Shown: positions 7,867 to 15,536 of the stretch, piece by piece
How the letters are laid out: each line of letters opens with the position of its first letter
How positions within the stretch are numbered: the first letter of the stretch is position 1
Source of the DNA: Longispora sp047121295
Lineage (GTDB): Bacteria; Actinomycetota; Actinomycetes; Mycobacteriales; Micromonosporaceae
DNA length: 64,000 nt
Reading direction: 5' to 3'
Assembly (NCBI RefSeq): GCF_047121295.1
Contig: NZ_CP139447.1
Location: 558,001-622,000, forward strand
The notes under the pieces: model-generated
Told to the model about the DNA's origin: nothing
Database searches by the model: none
Seen by the model: only the letters and a program-made list of their open reading frames with translations
Made by a program: the position numbers and the translations under genes

Positions 7867-7949
7867 CTCGTGCTCCTCTCGTCGGATCCCATCCTCGGGG
7901 AGTTGGTTTCTGTTGGGAAGTAGGCAGCATTTTGTGCTATAGGTACCTG
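7867..7949. promoter_or_regulatory. Divergent qor/HxlR control region
   Basis: The gap includes an AGCA-TTTT-GTGCT element and TATAGG (7938-7943) 6 nt before the forward ATG at 7950, giving a plausible leaderless promoter for the regulator with a nearby half-site pair as operator. A palindromic GGTACC follows. No strong perfect inverted repeat is present. Confidence 0.4.
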
Positions 7950-8336
7950 ATGGAAACCGACTGCGTCACGTGGCATGACAGCTTCCTCAAGGCGTGCCCC
8001 TCGCGGCAGGTGCTCGACATGATCGCGGACAAGTGGGCGCTGCTCGCGATCTGCGCGCTCGCCGAGGCCCCGCTGCGGTTCGGCGAGCTGCGGCGCCGGC
8101 TTGACGGGATCAGCCAGAAGGTGCTCACCCAGACGCTGCGCACGCTGGAGCGCGACGGCCTCGTGCTCCGGAAGGTGTATCCGACGACCCCGCCCAAGGT
8201 GGAGTACTCGCTCGCGGACCTCGGCCGCAGCGTGCTCGGCCTCACCGCGCAGCTGCGGGCCTGGGCCGAGGAGCACACGTCCGCCGTGGAGGCGGCCCGG
8301 GTGGCGTACGACGAGCGGGAGCTGGTAGCGGTGTAA
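7950..8336 (+). CDS. HxlR/DUF24-family redox-sensing transcriptional regulator (QorR-like)
   Basis: 128-residue winged-helix protein. The ATG at 7950 gives METDCVTWHDSFLKACPSRQ, with the DUF24 signature cysteine at C16 (CPSRQVLDMIADKW) and a second cysteine at C5. The HTH spans roughly residues 35-80 (LRFGELRRRLDGISQKVLTQ). DUF24 proteins such as HypR, YodB and QorR use the conserved N-terminal Cys to sense diamide or quinones. A TTG six codons upstream is an alternative start but gives a non-canonical tail. It probably represses the divergent oxidoreductase operon. Confidence 0.87.
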   Translation: METDCVTWHDSFLKACPSRQVLDMIADKWALLAICALAEAPLRFGELRRRLDGISQKVLTQTLRTLERDGLVLRKVYPTTPPKVEYSLADLGRSVLGLTAQLRAWAEEHTSAVEAARVAYDERELVAV

Positions 8337-8396
8337 CCGCCGATCACTCCTTACACGTCACACCAAAAACCGGAGGCGGTCCGAGGGCCCGGCGCG

Positions 8397-8402
8397 TAGC
8401 GT
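8397..8402 (+). promoter_or_regulatory. -10 box for the ABC exporter operon
   Basis: TAGCGT lies 10 nt before the ATG at 8413 with no Shine-Dalgarno, consistent with a leaderless or near-leaderless transcript. Confidence 0.35.
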
Positions 8403-8412
8403 CGGGGGCGCC

Positions 8413-10107
8413 ATGCGAAAACTTCCCGAAGCCGATCCCGGCGAACCCGATGTCCGTTCGGCCACCCGCTACCTCTGGTGGGTGGTCCGCATGCAGGCCT
8501 CGGCGGTCGCCGGCCTGGTGGGCTTCGGCATCGTCTGGATGGTCGCCCAGTCCCTGTTGCCCTACACCGTCGGCAAGGCCATCGACAAGATCGGGGCCAA
8601 GGACCTGTCCGGCCTCCTGGCCTGGACCGGCCTGATCCTGGCCCTCGGCCTGGTGGTCGTGTTCTCCGGCCTGGCCCGGCACCGGTTCGCCGTGACGAAC
8701 TGGCTGTCGGCCGCCTACCGGACGATCCAGGTCACCGGCCGGCAGGCCACCCGGCTCGGCGCGACCCTGCCCAAGCGGCTCGCGACCGGCGAGGTCGTGG
8801 CCGTCGGCAACTCCGACGTGTCCCGGATCGGCAGCGCGATCGACGTGCTCGGCCGGGGCAGCGGCGCCGTGATCGCCATCTTCGTGATCGCGGCCATCAT
8901 GCTCAGCACCTCGGTGAAGCTCGGCCTGCTGGTGCTCGTCGGCGTGCCGCTGCTGCTGTCGCTGATCGGGCCGCTGTTCCGCCCGCTGCACCGCCGGCAG
9001 AGCGCCCAGCGCGAGCTGTACGGCGGCCTGACCAGCCGGGCCAACGACATCGTCGCCGGGCTGCGCGTGCTGCGCGGGGTGGGCGGCGAGCAGGCGTTCA
9101 ACGAGCGGTACCGGGCGGAGTCCCAGCGGGTCCGGCACTCCGGCGTGCGGGTCGGCCGGGTGCAGTCGCTGCTGGAGGCCGCCCAGTTCCTGATCCCCGG
9201 CGTGTTCCTGGTCCTGGTCACCTGGGTGGGGGCCCGCCTGGCCCTCGCCGGCGACGTGACGGCGGGCCAGCTGGTGTCCTTCTACGGGTACGCGGCGTTC
9301 ATGGTCACGCCGATGCGCACCCTGACCGAGGTCGCCGACAAGATGATCAAGGCGAACGTCGCGGCCAAGCGGGTGGTGCGCATCCTCAGCCTGGAGGCCG
9401 AGATCATCTCCACCGGGGACGCGACCCTGCCGACCGGCGGGGAGCTGCACGACCCCGAGTCGGGCGCGGTCGTCGGCCCCGGCCGGCTGACCGCGATCGC
9501 CGCGGCGACGCCCGAGGAGGCGGCGGGGATCGTGGACCGGCTGGGCCGGTACACGGACAGCGCCGCGACCTGGGGCGGGGTCCCGCTGCGCGACGCGCCG
9601 CTGGCCGCCGTTCGGGAGCGGATCCTGGTCGCCGACAACGAGTCGCTGATCTTCGCGGGCGAGCTGCGCGCGGAGCTGGACCCGACAGGTACGGCCGACG
9701 ACGCGACCCTCGACGACGCGCTGTACGTGGCGAGCGCCGCCGACATCGTCGAGGCCCTGCCCGGCGGCCTCGCCGAGGACGTCGCCCAACGCGGCCGGTC
9801 GTTCTCGGGCGGCCAGCAGCAGCGGCTCCGGCTGGTCCGGGCCCTGCTCCTCGACCCGGACGTGCTGCTCCTGGTCGAGCCGACCAGCGCGGTCGACGCG
9901 CACACCGAGGCCCGGATCGCCGACCGGCTCCGGGGCGCCCGCGAGGGCCGCACGACCGTGGTGTGCACGACGAGCCCGCTGATGCTGGACCGCGCCGACC
10001 GGGTCCTCTACGTGGAGGACGGCAAGGTGATCGCCGAGGGCGCGCACCGCGAGCTGCTGAAGACCGAACCGAGATACCTGGCGACTGTGACGAGAGGTGA
10101 GGCGTGA
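8413..10107 (+). CDS. Heterodimeric ABC exporter, subunit with degenerate nucleotide site
   Basis: 564 residues: six-helix exporter membrane domain (about 1-320) fused to a nucleotide-binding domain (about 340-560). The NBD lacks a Walker A; the expected place reads VGPGRLTAIAAATPEEA. The Walker B aspartate is replaced (LLLVEPTSAVD), and the H-loop histidine is serine (CTTSPLM). The signature SFSGGQQQR, near residues 462-470, is intact. It therefore cannot bind ATP conventionally but can supply the signature loop to its partner. The next gene overlaps by 4 bp. Substrate unknown; drug or lipid export is possible. Confidence 0.9.
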   Translation: MRKLPEADPGEPDVRSATRYLWWVVRMQASAVAGLVGFGIVWMVAQSLLPYTVGKAIDKIGAKDLSGLLAWTGLILALGLVVVFSGLARHRFAVTNWLSAAYRTIQVTGRQATRLGATLPKRLATGEVVAVGNSDVSRIGSAIDVLGRGSGAVIAIFVIAAIMLSTSVKLGLLVLVGVPLLLSLIGPLFRPLHRRQSAQRELYGGLTSRANDIVAGLRVLRGVGGEQAFNERYRAESQRVRHSGVRVGRVQSLLEAAQFLIPGVFLVLVTWVGARLALAGDVTAGQLVSFYGYAAFMVTPMRTLTEVADKMIKANVAAKRVVRILSLEAEIISTGDATLPTGGELHDPESGAVVGPGRLTAIAAATPEEAAGIVDRLGRYTDSAATWGGVPLRDAPLAAVRERILVADNESLIFAGELRAELDPTGTADDATLDDALYVASAADIVEALPGGLAEDVAQRGRSFSGGQQQRLRLVRALLLDPDVLLLVEPTSAVDAHTEARIADRLRGAREGRTTVVCTTSPLMLDRADRVLYVEDGKVIAEGAHRELLKTEPRYLATVTRGEA

Positions 10108-11849
10108 AACAGCTCCTGCCGATCGCGGACGGTCCCGAGGTCCGGCGCTACGCCCTGATCCTGATGCGCCGGCACCCCGGCGACCTGCTGCTCACCGTCG
10201 GGCTGTACGCCGCCGCGGCCGTGTCCGGGCTGTTCGCGCCCCGGCTGCTCGGCGACCTGGTGGGCGAGGTGTCGAAGCACGGCAGCAAGGTCACCGTGGA
10301 CAGGATCGCGATCGCCATCGCGGCGTTCCTCGTGGTCCAGGCCCTGTTGATCCGGTACGCGCGGCTGGCCAGCGCCAAGTTCGGCGAGAAGATGCTCGCC
10401 GAGCTGCGCGAGGACTTCATCGAGCAGACCCTGGCCCTGCCGCTGTCCACGGTCGAGAAGGCCGGCTCGGGCGACCTGCTGACCCGCAGTTCGCGGGACG
10501 TGGACGAGATGTCGGAGGCGGTGCGGTACGCGGTCCCGGCCACCCTGGTCGCCATCGTCACCGTGCTGCTCACGATCGGCGCGCTGGCCCTGGTCAGCCC
10601 GATCATGGCCCTGCCCTGGCTGGTCACGGTGCCGCTGCTGTACTTCGGCACCCGCTGGTACCTCAAGCGGGCCACCCCGGGCTACCTGCGGGAGAACGCG
10701 GCGTACGCGGCGATCAACGACAACCTCGCCGAGACCGTCGAGGGCGCGCGCACCGTCGAGGCCCTGCGCCTCGCCGAGCGCCGTCGCACCCGGCTGGACG
10801 ACGCGCTGGTCGAGTCCTGGGCGGCGGAGCGCTACACCCTGTTCCTGCGCAGCGTCTGGTTCCCGATCGTCGAGTTCGGCTACGTGCTCCCGGTCGCGGC
10901 CACCGCGCTGGGCGCCGGCATCTTCTACGTCAACGACCTGGTCACCCTGCCGCAGGCCGTGGCCGGCGTGCTCTACATCCAGCAGCTGATCAACCCGCTG
11001 GACGAGCTGCTGAGCTGGCTGGACCGGCTCCAGGTCGGCGGCGTGTCCCTGGCCCGGCTGCTCGGCGTGGCCCAGGTGCCGGCCGACCGGGAGGCCACCG
11101 GCAAGGTCCCGATCGGGTCGGACATCGAGGCCCGCGACGTGCGGTACGCGTACGGCACCCGCGACGTCCTGCACGGCATCGACCTGGAGGTCCGCCCCGG
11201 CGAGCGGCTGGCGATGGTCGGACCGTCGGGGGCCGGCAAGTCGACCCTCGGCCGGCTGCTGGCCGGCATCCACGGGCCCCGGACCGGCTCGGTCGACGTG
11301 GGCGCCGTGCCGCTGATCGAGCTGCCGCTGGACGAGCTGCGCGGCCAGGTCGCCCTGGTCACCCAGGAGCACCACGTCTTCCTCGGCACGGTGTCGGAGA
11401 ACGTGGCGCTGGCCCGGCCGGACGCCAGCGACGACCAGATCAACGCCGCGCTGGCCGCCGTCGACGCCCTGGACTGGGTGCGCGCGCTGCCCGAGGGGCT
11501 GGAGACGAAGGTCGGCTCCGGGGAGCACACCCTGTCCCCGGCGGAGGCCCAGCAGGTGGCGCTGGCCCGGCTCGTCCTGGCCGACCCGCACACCCTGGTC
11601 CTGGACGAGGCGACGTCGCTGCTCGACCCGAGGGCGGCCCGGCATCTGGAGCGCTCCCTGGCCGCCGTGCTGGAGGGCCGGACGGTGATCGCCATCGCGC
11701 ACCGGCTGCACACCGCGCACGACGCGGACCGGGTGGCCGTGGTCGAGGACGGCCGGATCGCGGAGCTGGGGAGTCACCACGAGCTGGTGGCGGCTGACGG
11801 CGCGTACGCGGCGCTGTGGAGTTCCTGGCACGGCGGCAAGAACGACTAG
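10104..11849 (+). CDS. Heterodimeric ABC exporter, catalytic ATPase subunit
   Basis: 581-residue exporter half-transporter with six predicted helices and an NBD. Walker A GPSGAGKSTLGRLL (about residue 372), Walker B TLVLDEATSLLD and the H-loop AHRLHT are intact, but the signature LSGGQ is replaced by LSPAEAQQ. Paired with the preceding subunit it gives one functional composite site (this Walker A/B plus the partner's SGGQ) and one dead site. GTG start overlaps the upstream stop (GTGA). A hairpin at 11863-11890 follows the stop. Confidence 0.93.
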   Translation: MKQLLPIADGPEVRRYALILMRRHPGDLLLTVGLYAAAAVSGLFAPRLLGDLVGEVSKHGSKVTVDRIAIAIAAFLVVQALLIRYARLASAKFGEKMLAELREDFIEQTLALPLSTVEKAGSGDLLTRSSRDVDEMSEAVRYAVPATLVAIVTVLLTIGALALVSPIMALPWLVTVPLLYFGTRWYLKRATPGYLRENAAYAAINDNLAETVEGARTVEALRLAERRRTRLDDALVESWAAERYTLFLRSVWFPIVEFGYVLPVAATALGAGIFYVNDLVTLPQAVAGVLYIQQLINPLDELLSWLDRLQVGGVSLARLLGVAQVPADREATGKVPIGSDIEARDVRYAYGTRDVLHGIDLEVRPGERLAMVGPSGAGKSTLGRLLAGIHGPRTGSVDVGAVPLIELPLDELRGQVALVTQEHHVFLGTVSENVALARPDASDDQINAALAAVDALDWVRALPEGLETKVGSGEHTLSPAEAQQVALARLVLADPHTLVLDEATSLLDPRAARHLERSLAAVLEGRTVIAIAHRLHTAHDADRVAVVEDGRIAELGSHHELVAADGAYAALWSSWHGGKND

Positions 11850-11862
11850 CGGGCGGCTACGC

Positions 11863-11890
11863 TGTGTCCCGCCAGGGGTTGCGGGACACA
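11863..11890. promoter_or_regulatory. Perfect 10-bp inverted repeat before the small secreted protein gene
   Basis: TGTGTCCCGC (11863-11872) and GCGGGACACA (11881-11890) are separated by 8 nt. The right arm abuts the AGGAGG Shine-Dalgarno (11890-11895) of the next gene, and TACGCT (11857-11862) just before it could be a -10 box. It could be the ABC operon terminator, an operator, or a 5'-UTR hairpin controlling the ribosome site. Confidence 0.6.
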
Positions 11891-11900
11891 GGAGGACTCG

Positions 11901-12173
11901 ATGCGACGGTGGGCGCTGAGCGCGACTGCTGTCCTGCTGTTCGTCGGTGTGCTGGCCGTGCCCGTCACGGCCATCGCGGCACGCGAGCTGTCGGACTGCA
12001 AGCGGCACCGGATCATGCCGGAGGAGTCGTGGCGGGCCCGGGCCGTGGACGACGCGGGCTGCCGGACCTGGGAACGGTTCACGAAGCGTCGGCAGGCTGG
12101 CAGACCAGCACAACCGGCGCCCCGGCCACCCGGGTCAGGATCACCGTCGCCTCGTTCGGTCCGTCGAGCCTGA
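11901..12173 (+). CDS. Small secreted hypothetical protein
   Basis: 90 residues with an excellent Shine-Dalgarno (AGGAGG, 5 nt before the ATG). A Sec-type signal MRRWALSATAVLLFVGVL ends near VTAIA-A, followed by a short basic domain with two cysteines (ELSDC, DDAGC). The last 30 residues are Pro/Ser/Arg-rich and overlap the convergent methyltransferase gene by 95 bp, so the C-terminus may be partly dictated by the antisense gene. No family recognised. Confidence 0.5.
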   Translation: MRRWALSATAVLLFVGVLAVPVTAIAARELSDCKRHRIMPEESWRARAVDDAGCRTWERFTKRRQAGRPAQPAPRPPGSGSPSPRSVRRA

Positions 12174-13254
12174 GCTGGCGGCGCAGGCCCTCCGGCTCCA
12201 GGGCCGAGCCGCGCTTCTTGATGGTCAGCCGGCCCACGCCGCGCTCCCGCAGCGTCGAGCGCAGCCGTTTGAGGCTGAAGGGCAACACCAGCTCTATCCG
12301 GTACGCCCTGGCGAAGGCCGTCGCGCGCACCTCGTCCGAGTACAGGTACGCGATCGTCGGGTCGGCGATGTTCGCCCCGAGGGTGTCGGCCAGCTCGGCG
12401 ACCAGGTGCGCGCGGATCACGGCCCCGTCGGGGTCGTAGACGAACTCCCGGGTCGGCCCGACCTCCGCCTCCCGGTCGCCGGCCCCGGTCAGCTGGGCGG
12501 CCTCGTGGACCCGGCCGGTGTCGCCCGGCAGCACCGTGGCCCGCCGGGGCACCTCCGCGAGCCGGTCGCACCACAGCGCGGCCTCCACCACCTCGCCGCC
12601 GACGCTGACCCACTCGGCCTCAGCTGTAGCCGGCAGCAGCGCGTGGTCGATCCCGGGCCCCAGCTTGATCACGGCCGGCCGCCGGGTCAGGCTCTCGATG
12701 AAGTCCCACGGCGGCGAGTACGACCGGGGGTCGAACACCCTGCGGTTGCCCGCCCGGCGCGCCGGGTCGCAGAACACCGCGTCGAACGCGCTCAGGTCCA
12801 CCGACTGGGCGTCGCGGTGCTCGACGGTGACGGGCAGCCCGGCGGTGTTCGCGGCGGCGATCTCGGCGGTGCCGGGGTCGGCCTCCACCGCGTACACCGT
12901 GATGCCCGCCCTGGCGAACGCCCGGGAGTCGGCGCCGATCCCGCAGCCCAGGTCGGCGATGGTCCGCACCCCGGCCTTCGCGAGCCGGGCGGCGCGCCGG
13001 TCGGCCACGGTCAGCCGGGTGGCCTGTTCCAGCCCGGCCCGGGTGAAGAACATCCCGGAGGCGTCCGGGCCGAACTTGGCGACGGCCCTCGCCCGCAGGG
13101 TGGCCTGGGTGAGCGCCTCCCCGGCGAGCTCCGGCCCGGCCCCGGTGGCCCGCAGCGCCTCGACTGCCCGGAGCTGATCGCCGTCCACGAGCCCGGCGGC
13201 GAGGGTCAGGAGGGCCGTTCCGGCGGGACTTCGCAGCTCGGTGAGACTCACCAC
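12079..13254 (-). CDS. THUMP-like class I SAM-dependent methyltransferase
   Basis: 391 residues. The N-terminal helical part (about 1-90) is followed by a Rossmann methyltransferase core with motif I IADLGCGIGADSRAFA and acidic motif II YAVEADP. Motif IV reads FCDPARRAGNRRV, and the C-terminal THUMP-like part includes RRATVLPG. Such proteins lie next to groES in many actinomycetes, normally beside tsaD, and are presumed RNA or protein methyltransferases; the substrate is unknown. It starts with ATG at 13254 and is divergent from groES, with the first CIRCE operator 11 bp from its start. Confidence 0.85.
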   Translation of the reverse strand: MVSLTELRSPAGTALLTLAAGLVDGDQLRAVEALRATGAGPELAGEALTQATLRARAVAKFGPDASGMFFTRAGLEQATRLTVADRRAARLAKAGVRTIADLGCGIGADSRAFARAGITVYAVEADPGTAEIAAANTAGLPVTVEHRDAQSVDLSAFDAVFCDPARRAGNRRVFDPRSYSPPWDFIESLTRRPAVIKLGPGIDHALLPATAEAEWVSVGGEVVEAALWCDRLAEVPRRATVLPGDTGRVHEAAQLTGAGDREAEVGPTREFVYDPDGAVIRAHLVAELADTLGANIADPTIAYLYSDEVRATAFARAYRIELVLPFSLKRLRSTLRERGVGRLTIKKRGSALEPEGLRRQLRLDGPNEATVILTRVAGAPVVLVCQPADAS

Positions 13255-13264
13255 GACAGCTTAC

Positions 13265-13295
13265 GGCTGGCACTCTGGTTGACGGAGTGCCAGCC
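13265..13295. promoter_or_regulatory. CIRCE operator 1 (HrcA binding)
   Basis: GGCTGGCACTC - 9 nt - GAGTGCCAGCC is a perfect 11-bp inverted repeat around the CIRCE core (GCACTC-N9-GAGTGC). The 9-nt spacer holds the likely -35 TTGACG, so bound HrcA would block polymerase. Confidence 0.9.
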
Positions 13296-13307
13296 ACGAC
13301 ATAACCT
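13279..13307 (+). promoter_or_regulatory. groES promoter
   Basis: -35 TTGACG (13279-13284), 17-bp spacer, -10 TAACCT (13302-13307). The -35 lies within CIRCE 1, and the start site would fall just before or within CIRCE 2. Confidence 0.7.
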
Positions 13308-13311
13308 TCGG

Positions 13312-13338
13312 TTAGCACTCTCCACCCGAGGGTGCCAG
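13312..13338. promoter_or_regulatory. CIRCE operator 2 (degenerate right arm)
   Basis: TTAGCACTC (canonical left half) - 9 nt - GGGTGCCAG, which matches the canonical right half GAGTGCTAA at six of nine positions. Tandem CIRCE sites upstream of groES are usual in actinobacteria. Confidence 0.8.
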
Positions 13339-13421
13339 CACTCGGCGGTCCCGGACCCGCGACGACGGTTCCGTCGGTGGATGTTGACATACACACCAAG
13401 TACCCGCAGGAGGGTATGTCC

Positions 13422-13730
13422 ATGAGCACCGCGACCAAGGTTGCGATCAAGCCTCTCGAGGACCGCATCGTGGTCCAGGCGAACGAGGCTGAGACCACGA
13501 CCGCATCTGGCCTCGTGATCCCCGACACCGCCAAGGAGAAGCCCCAGGAGGGCACCGTCCTTGCCGTCGGGCCCGGCCGCTTCGACGACAACGGCGCCCG
13601 CGTGCCCGTCGACGTCCAGGTCGGCGACGTGGTGATCTACTCGAAGTACGGCGGCACCGAGGTCAAGTACGCCGGCGAGGAGTACCTGATCCTGTCCGCC
13701 CGCGACGTTCTCGCGGTCGTCGAGAAGTAG
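13422..13730 (+). CDS. groES: Co-chaperonin GroES
   Basis: Heptameric lid of the GroEL folding chamber. The 102-residue product begins MSTATKVAIKPLEDRIVVQ. It has the mobile loop EAETTTASGLVIPDTAKEKP, the GTVLAVGPGR strand, and the roof segment VIYSKYGGTEVKY. The ATG at 13422 is preferred over the one at 13416 because AGGAGG (13408-13413) is 8 nt before the former and only 2 nt before the latter. Controlled by HrcA/CIRCE. A strong terminator-like hairpin separates it from groEL. Confidence 0.97.
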   Translation: MSTATKVAIKPLEDRIVVQANEAETTTASGLVIPDTAKEKPQEGTVLAVGPGRFDDNGARVPVDVQVGDVVIYSKYGGTEVKYAGEEYLILSARDVLAVVEK

Positions 13731-13737
13731 TCGTGAA

Positions 13738-13777
13738 GTGATGGGTCACCCCTCGTGGGGTGGCCCATCACTTTTTT
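13738..13777 (+). terminator. Intrinsic terminator-like hairpin between groES and groEL
   Basis: A 15-bp stem (13738-13752 with 13757-13771, one G-T wobble) around the loop TCGT, followed by six T residues (13772-13777). It has every feature of a strong intrinsic terminator, yet groEL starts 17 nt later. It probably sets the GroES:GroEL ratio by partial termination or RNA processing. Confidence 0.85.
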
Positions 13778-13793
13778 CGAAAGGGATTCACTT

Positions 13794-15422
13794 ATGTCGA
13801 AGATCCTCAGCTTCTCCGACGACGCCCGCAAGAGCCTCGAGGCCGGCGTCGACCAGCTCGCCAACGCTGTCCGCGTGACGCTCGGCCCCAAGGGCCGCAA
13901 CGTCGTGCTGGACAAGAAGTTCGGCGCCCCGCTCATCACCAACGACGGTGTCACCATCGCCAAGGAGATCGAGCTCACCAACCCGTACGAGAACCTCGGC
14001 GCGCAGCTCGCCAAGGAGGTGGCGACGAAGACCAACGACGTCGCCGGTGACGGGACCACCACCGCGACCGTGCTCGCCCAGGCCATGGTGCACGAGGGCC
14101 TGCGCAACGTGGCCGCCGGCGCGAACCCGAGCGGCATCAAGCGCGGCATCGACGCGGCCGTCGAGGCGGTTTCCGGCGTGCTGCTCGACCGCGCCGTCGA
14201 GGTGTCGACCAAGGAAGCCATCGCCAACGTCGCGACGGTCTCCGCGCAGGACGCCACGATCGGCCAGCTGCTGGCCGAGGCCATGGACCGGGTCGGCCGC
14301 GACGGTGTCATCACCGTCGAGGAGGGCTCGACCCTGACCACCGAGCTCGAGGTCACCGAGGGCCTGCAGTTCGACAAGGGCTTCGTGTCCCCGCACTTCG
14401 TCACCGACCCCGAGGCCGGCGAGGCGGTGCTGGAGGACCCGTACATCCTCATCACCGGTCAGAAGATCTCCGCGCTCGAGGAGATCCTGCCGCTGCTCGA
14501 GAAGATCATCGGCGCGAACAAGCAGCTGCTGATCATCGCCGAGGACATCGACGGCCAGGCGCTGTCGACCCTCGTCGTCAACGCCGTGCGCAAGACGTTC
14601 AAGTCCGTGGCCGTCAAGGCCCCGGGCTTCGGCGACCGGCGCAAGGCGATGCTCGAGGACATCGCGGTCCTGACCGGCGGCACGGTCATCACCGCCGACC
14701 TCGGCCACAAGCTGTCCGACGTCACCCTCGAGATGCTGGGCACCGCCCGGCGGGTCGTGGTCACCAAGGACAACACCACGGTCGTGGAGGGCGGCGGCGA
14801 CGTCGACCAGGTCAAGATCCAGGCCAACAAGATCAAGGCCGAGATCGAGGCCTCGGACTCCGACTGGGACCGCGAGAAGCTCCAGGAGCGGCTCGCGAAG
14901 CTCGGCGACGGCGTGGCGGTCATCAAGGTGGGCGCCGCGACCGAGGTCGAGATGAAGGAGAAGAAGCACCGGATCGAGGACGCGATCGCCGCGACCAAGG
15001 CCGCTGTCGAGGAGGGCATCGTGCCCGGTGGCGGCGCGGCGTTGGTCCAGGCGACCGAGGTGCTGGAGAAGGACCTCGGCCTCACCGGCGACGAGGGCGT
15101 CGGCGTGCGGCTCGTCCGCAAGGCGCTCGACGAGCCGCTGCGCTGGATCGCCCAGAACGCCGGCCACGACGGCTACGTCGTCGTCGGCAAGGTCCGGGCG
15201 CTGCCGTGGGGCCAGGGCCTCAACGCGGCCACGGGTGAGTACGTCGACCTGCTCGCCGCCGGCATCGTCGACCCGGTCAAGGTCACGCGCAGCGCGGTCG
15301 CCAACGCGGCCAGCATCGCGAGCCTGCTCCTCACCACCGAGACCCTGGTGGTCGAGAAGCCGGCCGAGGACAGTGACGCAGGTCACGGCCACTCTCACGG
15401 TGGCCACGGGCACTCGCACTAG
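13794..15422 (+). CDS. groEL: Chaperonin GroEL (GroEL1-type, His-rich tail)
   Basis: ATP-dependent tetradecameric folding chamber. The 542-residue protein starts MSKILSFSDDARKSLEAGVD, with the nucleotide motif GDGTTTATVLAQA, apical GLQFDKGFVSPHF, and EEGIVPGGGAALVQA. The C-terminus is histidine-rich (GHGHSHGGHGHSH) rather than the usual Gly-Gly-Met tail. In actinobacteria a His-rich tail marks the GroEL1 copy encoded with groES, and a second groEL is expected elsewhere. The start at 13794 follows GAAAGGGA; an upstream in-frame start lies in the hairpin and is unlikely. Confidence 0.97.
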   Translation: MSKILSFSDDARKSLEAGVDQLANAVRVTLGPKGRNVVLDKKFGAPLITNDGVTIAKEIELTNPYENLGAQLAKEVATKTNDVAGDGTTTATVLAQAMVHEGLRNVAAGANPSGIKRGIDAAVEAVSGVLLDRAVEVSTKEAIANVATVSAQDATIGQLLAEAMDRVGRDGVITVEEGSTLTTELEVTEGLQFDKGFVSPHFVTDPEAGEAVLEDPYILITGQKISALEEILPLLEKIIGANKQLLIIAEDIDGQALSTLVVNAVRKTFKSVAVKAPGFGDRRKAMLEDIAVLTGGTVITADLGHKLSDVTLEMLGTARRVVVTKDNTTVVEGGGDVDQVKIQANKIKAEIEASDSDWDREKLQERLAKLGDGVAVIKVGAATEVEMKEKKHRIEDAIAATKAAVEEGIVPGGGAALVQATEVLEKDLGLTGDEGVGVRLVRKALDEPLRWIAQNAGHDGYVVVGKVRALPWGQGLNAATGEYVDLLAAGIVDPVKVTRSAVANAASIASLLLTTETLVVEKPAEDSDAGHGHSHGGHGHSH

Positions 15423-15440
15423 CAAAACCGCGCACAGTGG

Positions 15441-15475
15441 ACGAGCACCCGGCGGGAGCCGGGTGCTCGTTTCTT
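15441..15475 (+). terminator. groEL terminator
   Basis: ACGAGCACCCGGC (15441-15453), loop GGGA, GCCGGGTGCTCGT (15458-15470), then TTCTTTG: a perfect 13-bp stem. Confidence 0.85.
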
Positions 15476-15484
15476 TGCCACAAG

Positions 15485-15520
15485 TCCGTTACGGTGCGAA
15501 TACACGGGCACCGTAACGGA
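15485..15520. promoter_or_regulatory. Perfect 13-bp inverted repeat upstream of shbA
   Basis: TCCGTTACGGTGC (15485-15497) and GCACCGTAACGGA (15508-15520), 10 nt apart, end 16 nt before the sigma factor ATG. A TACGGT -10-like box lies within the left arm, so this is a good operator candidate; a 5'-UTR hairpin is the alternative. Confidence 0.65.
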
Positions 15521-15536
15521 GGGTCTGTCTTCAACG

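Noticed and set aside
7932..7949. TTG start for the HxlR regulator, adding six residues
   Set aside because: The ATG at 7950 gives the family's usual spacing to the CP cysteine and has a -10-like TATAGG 6 nt before it.
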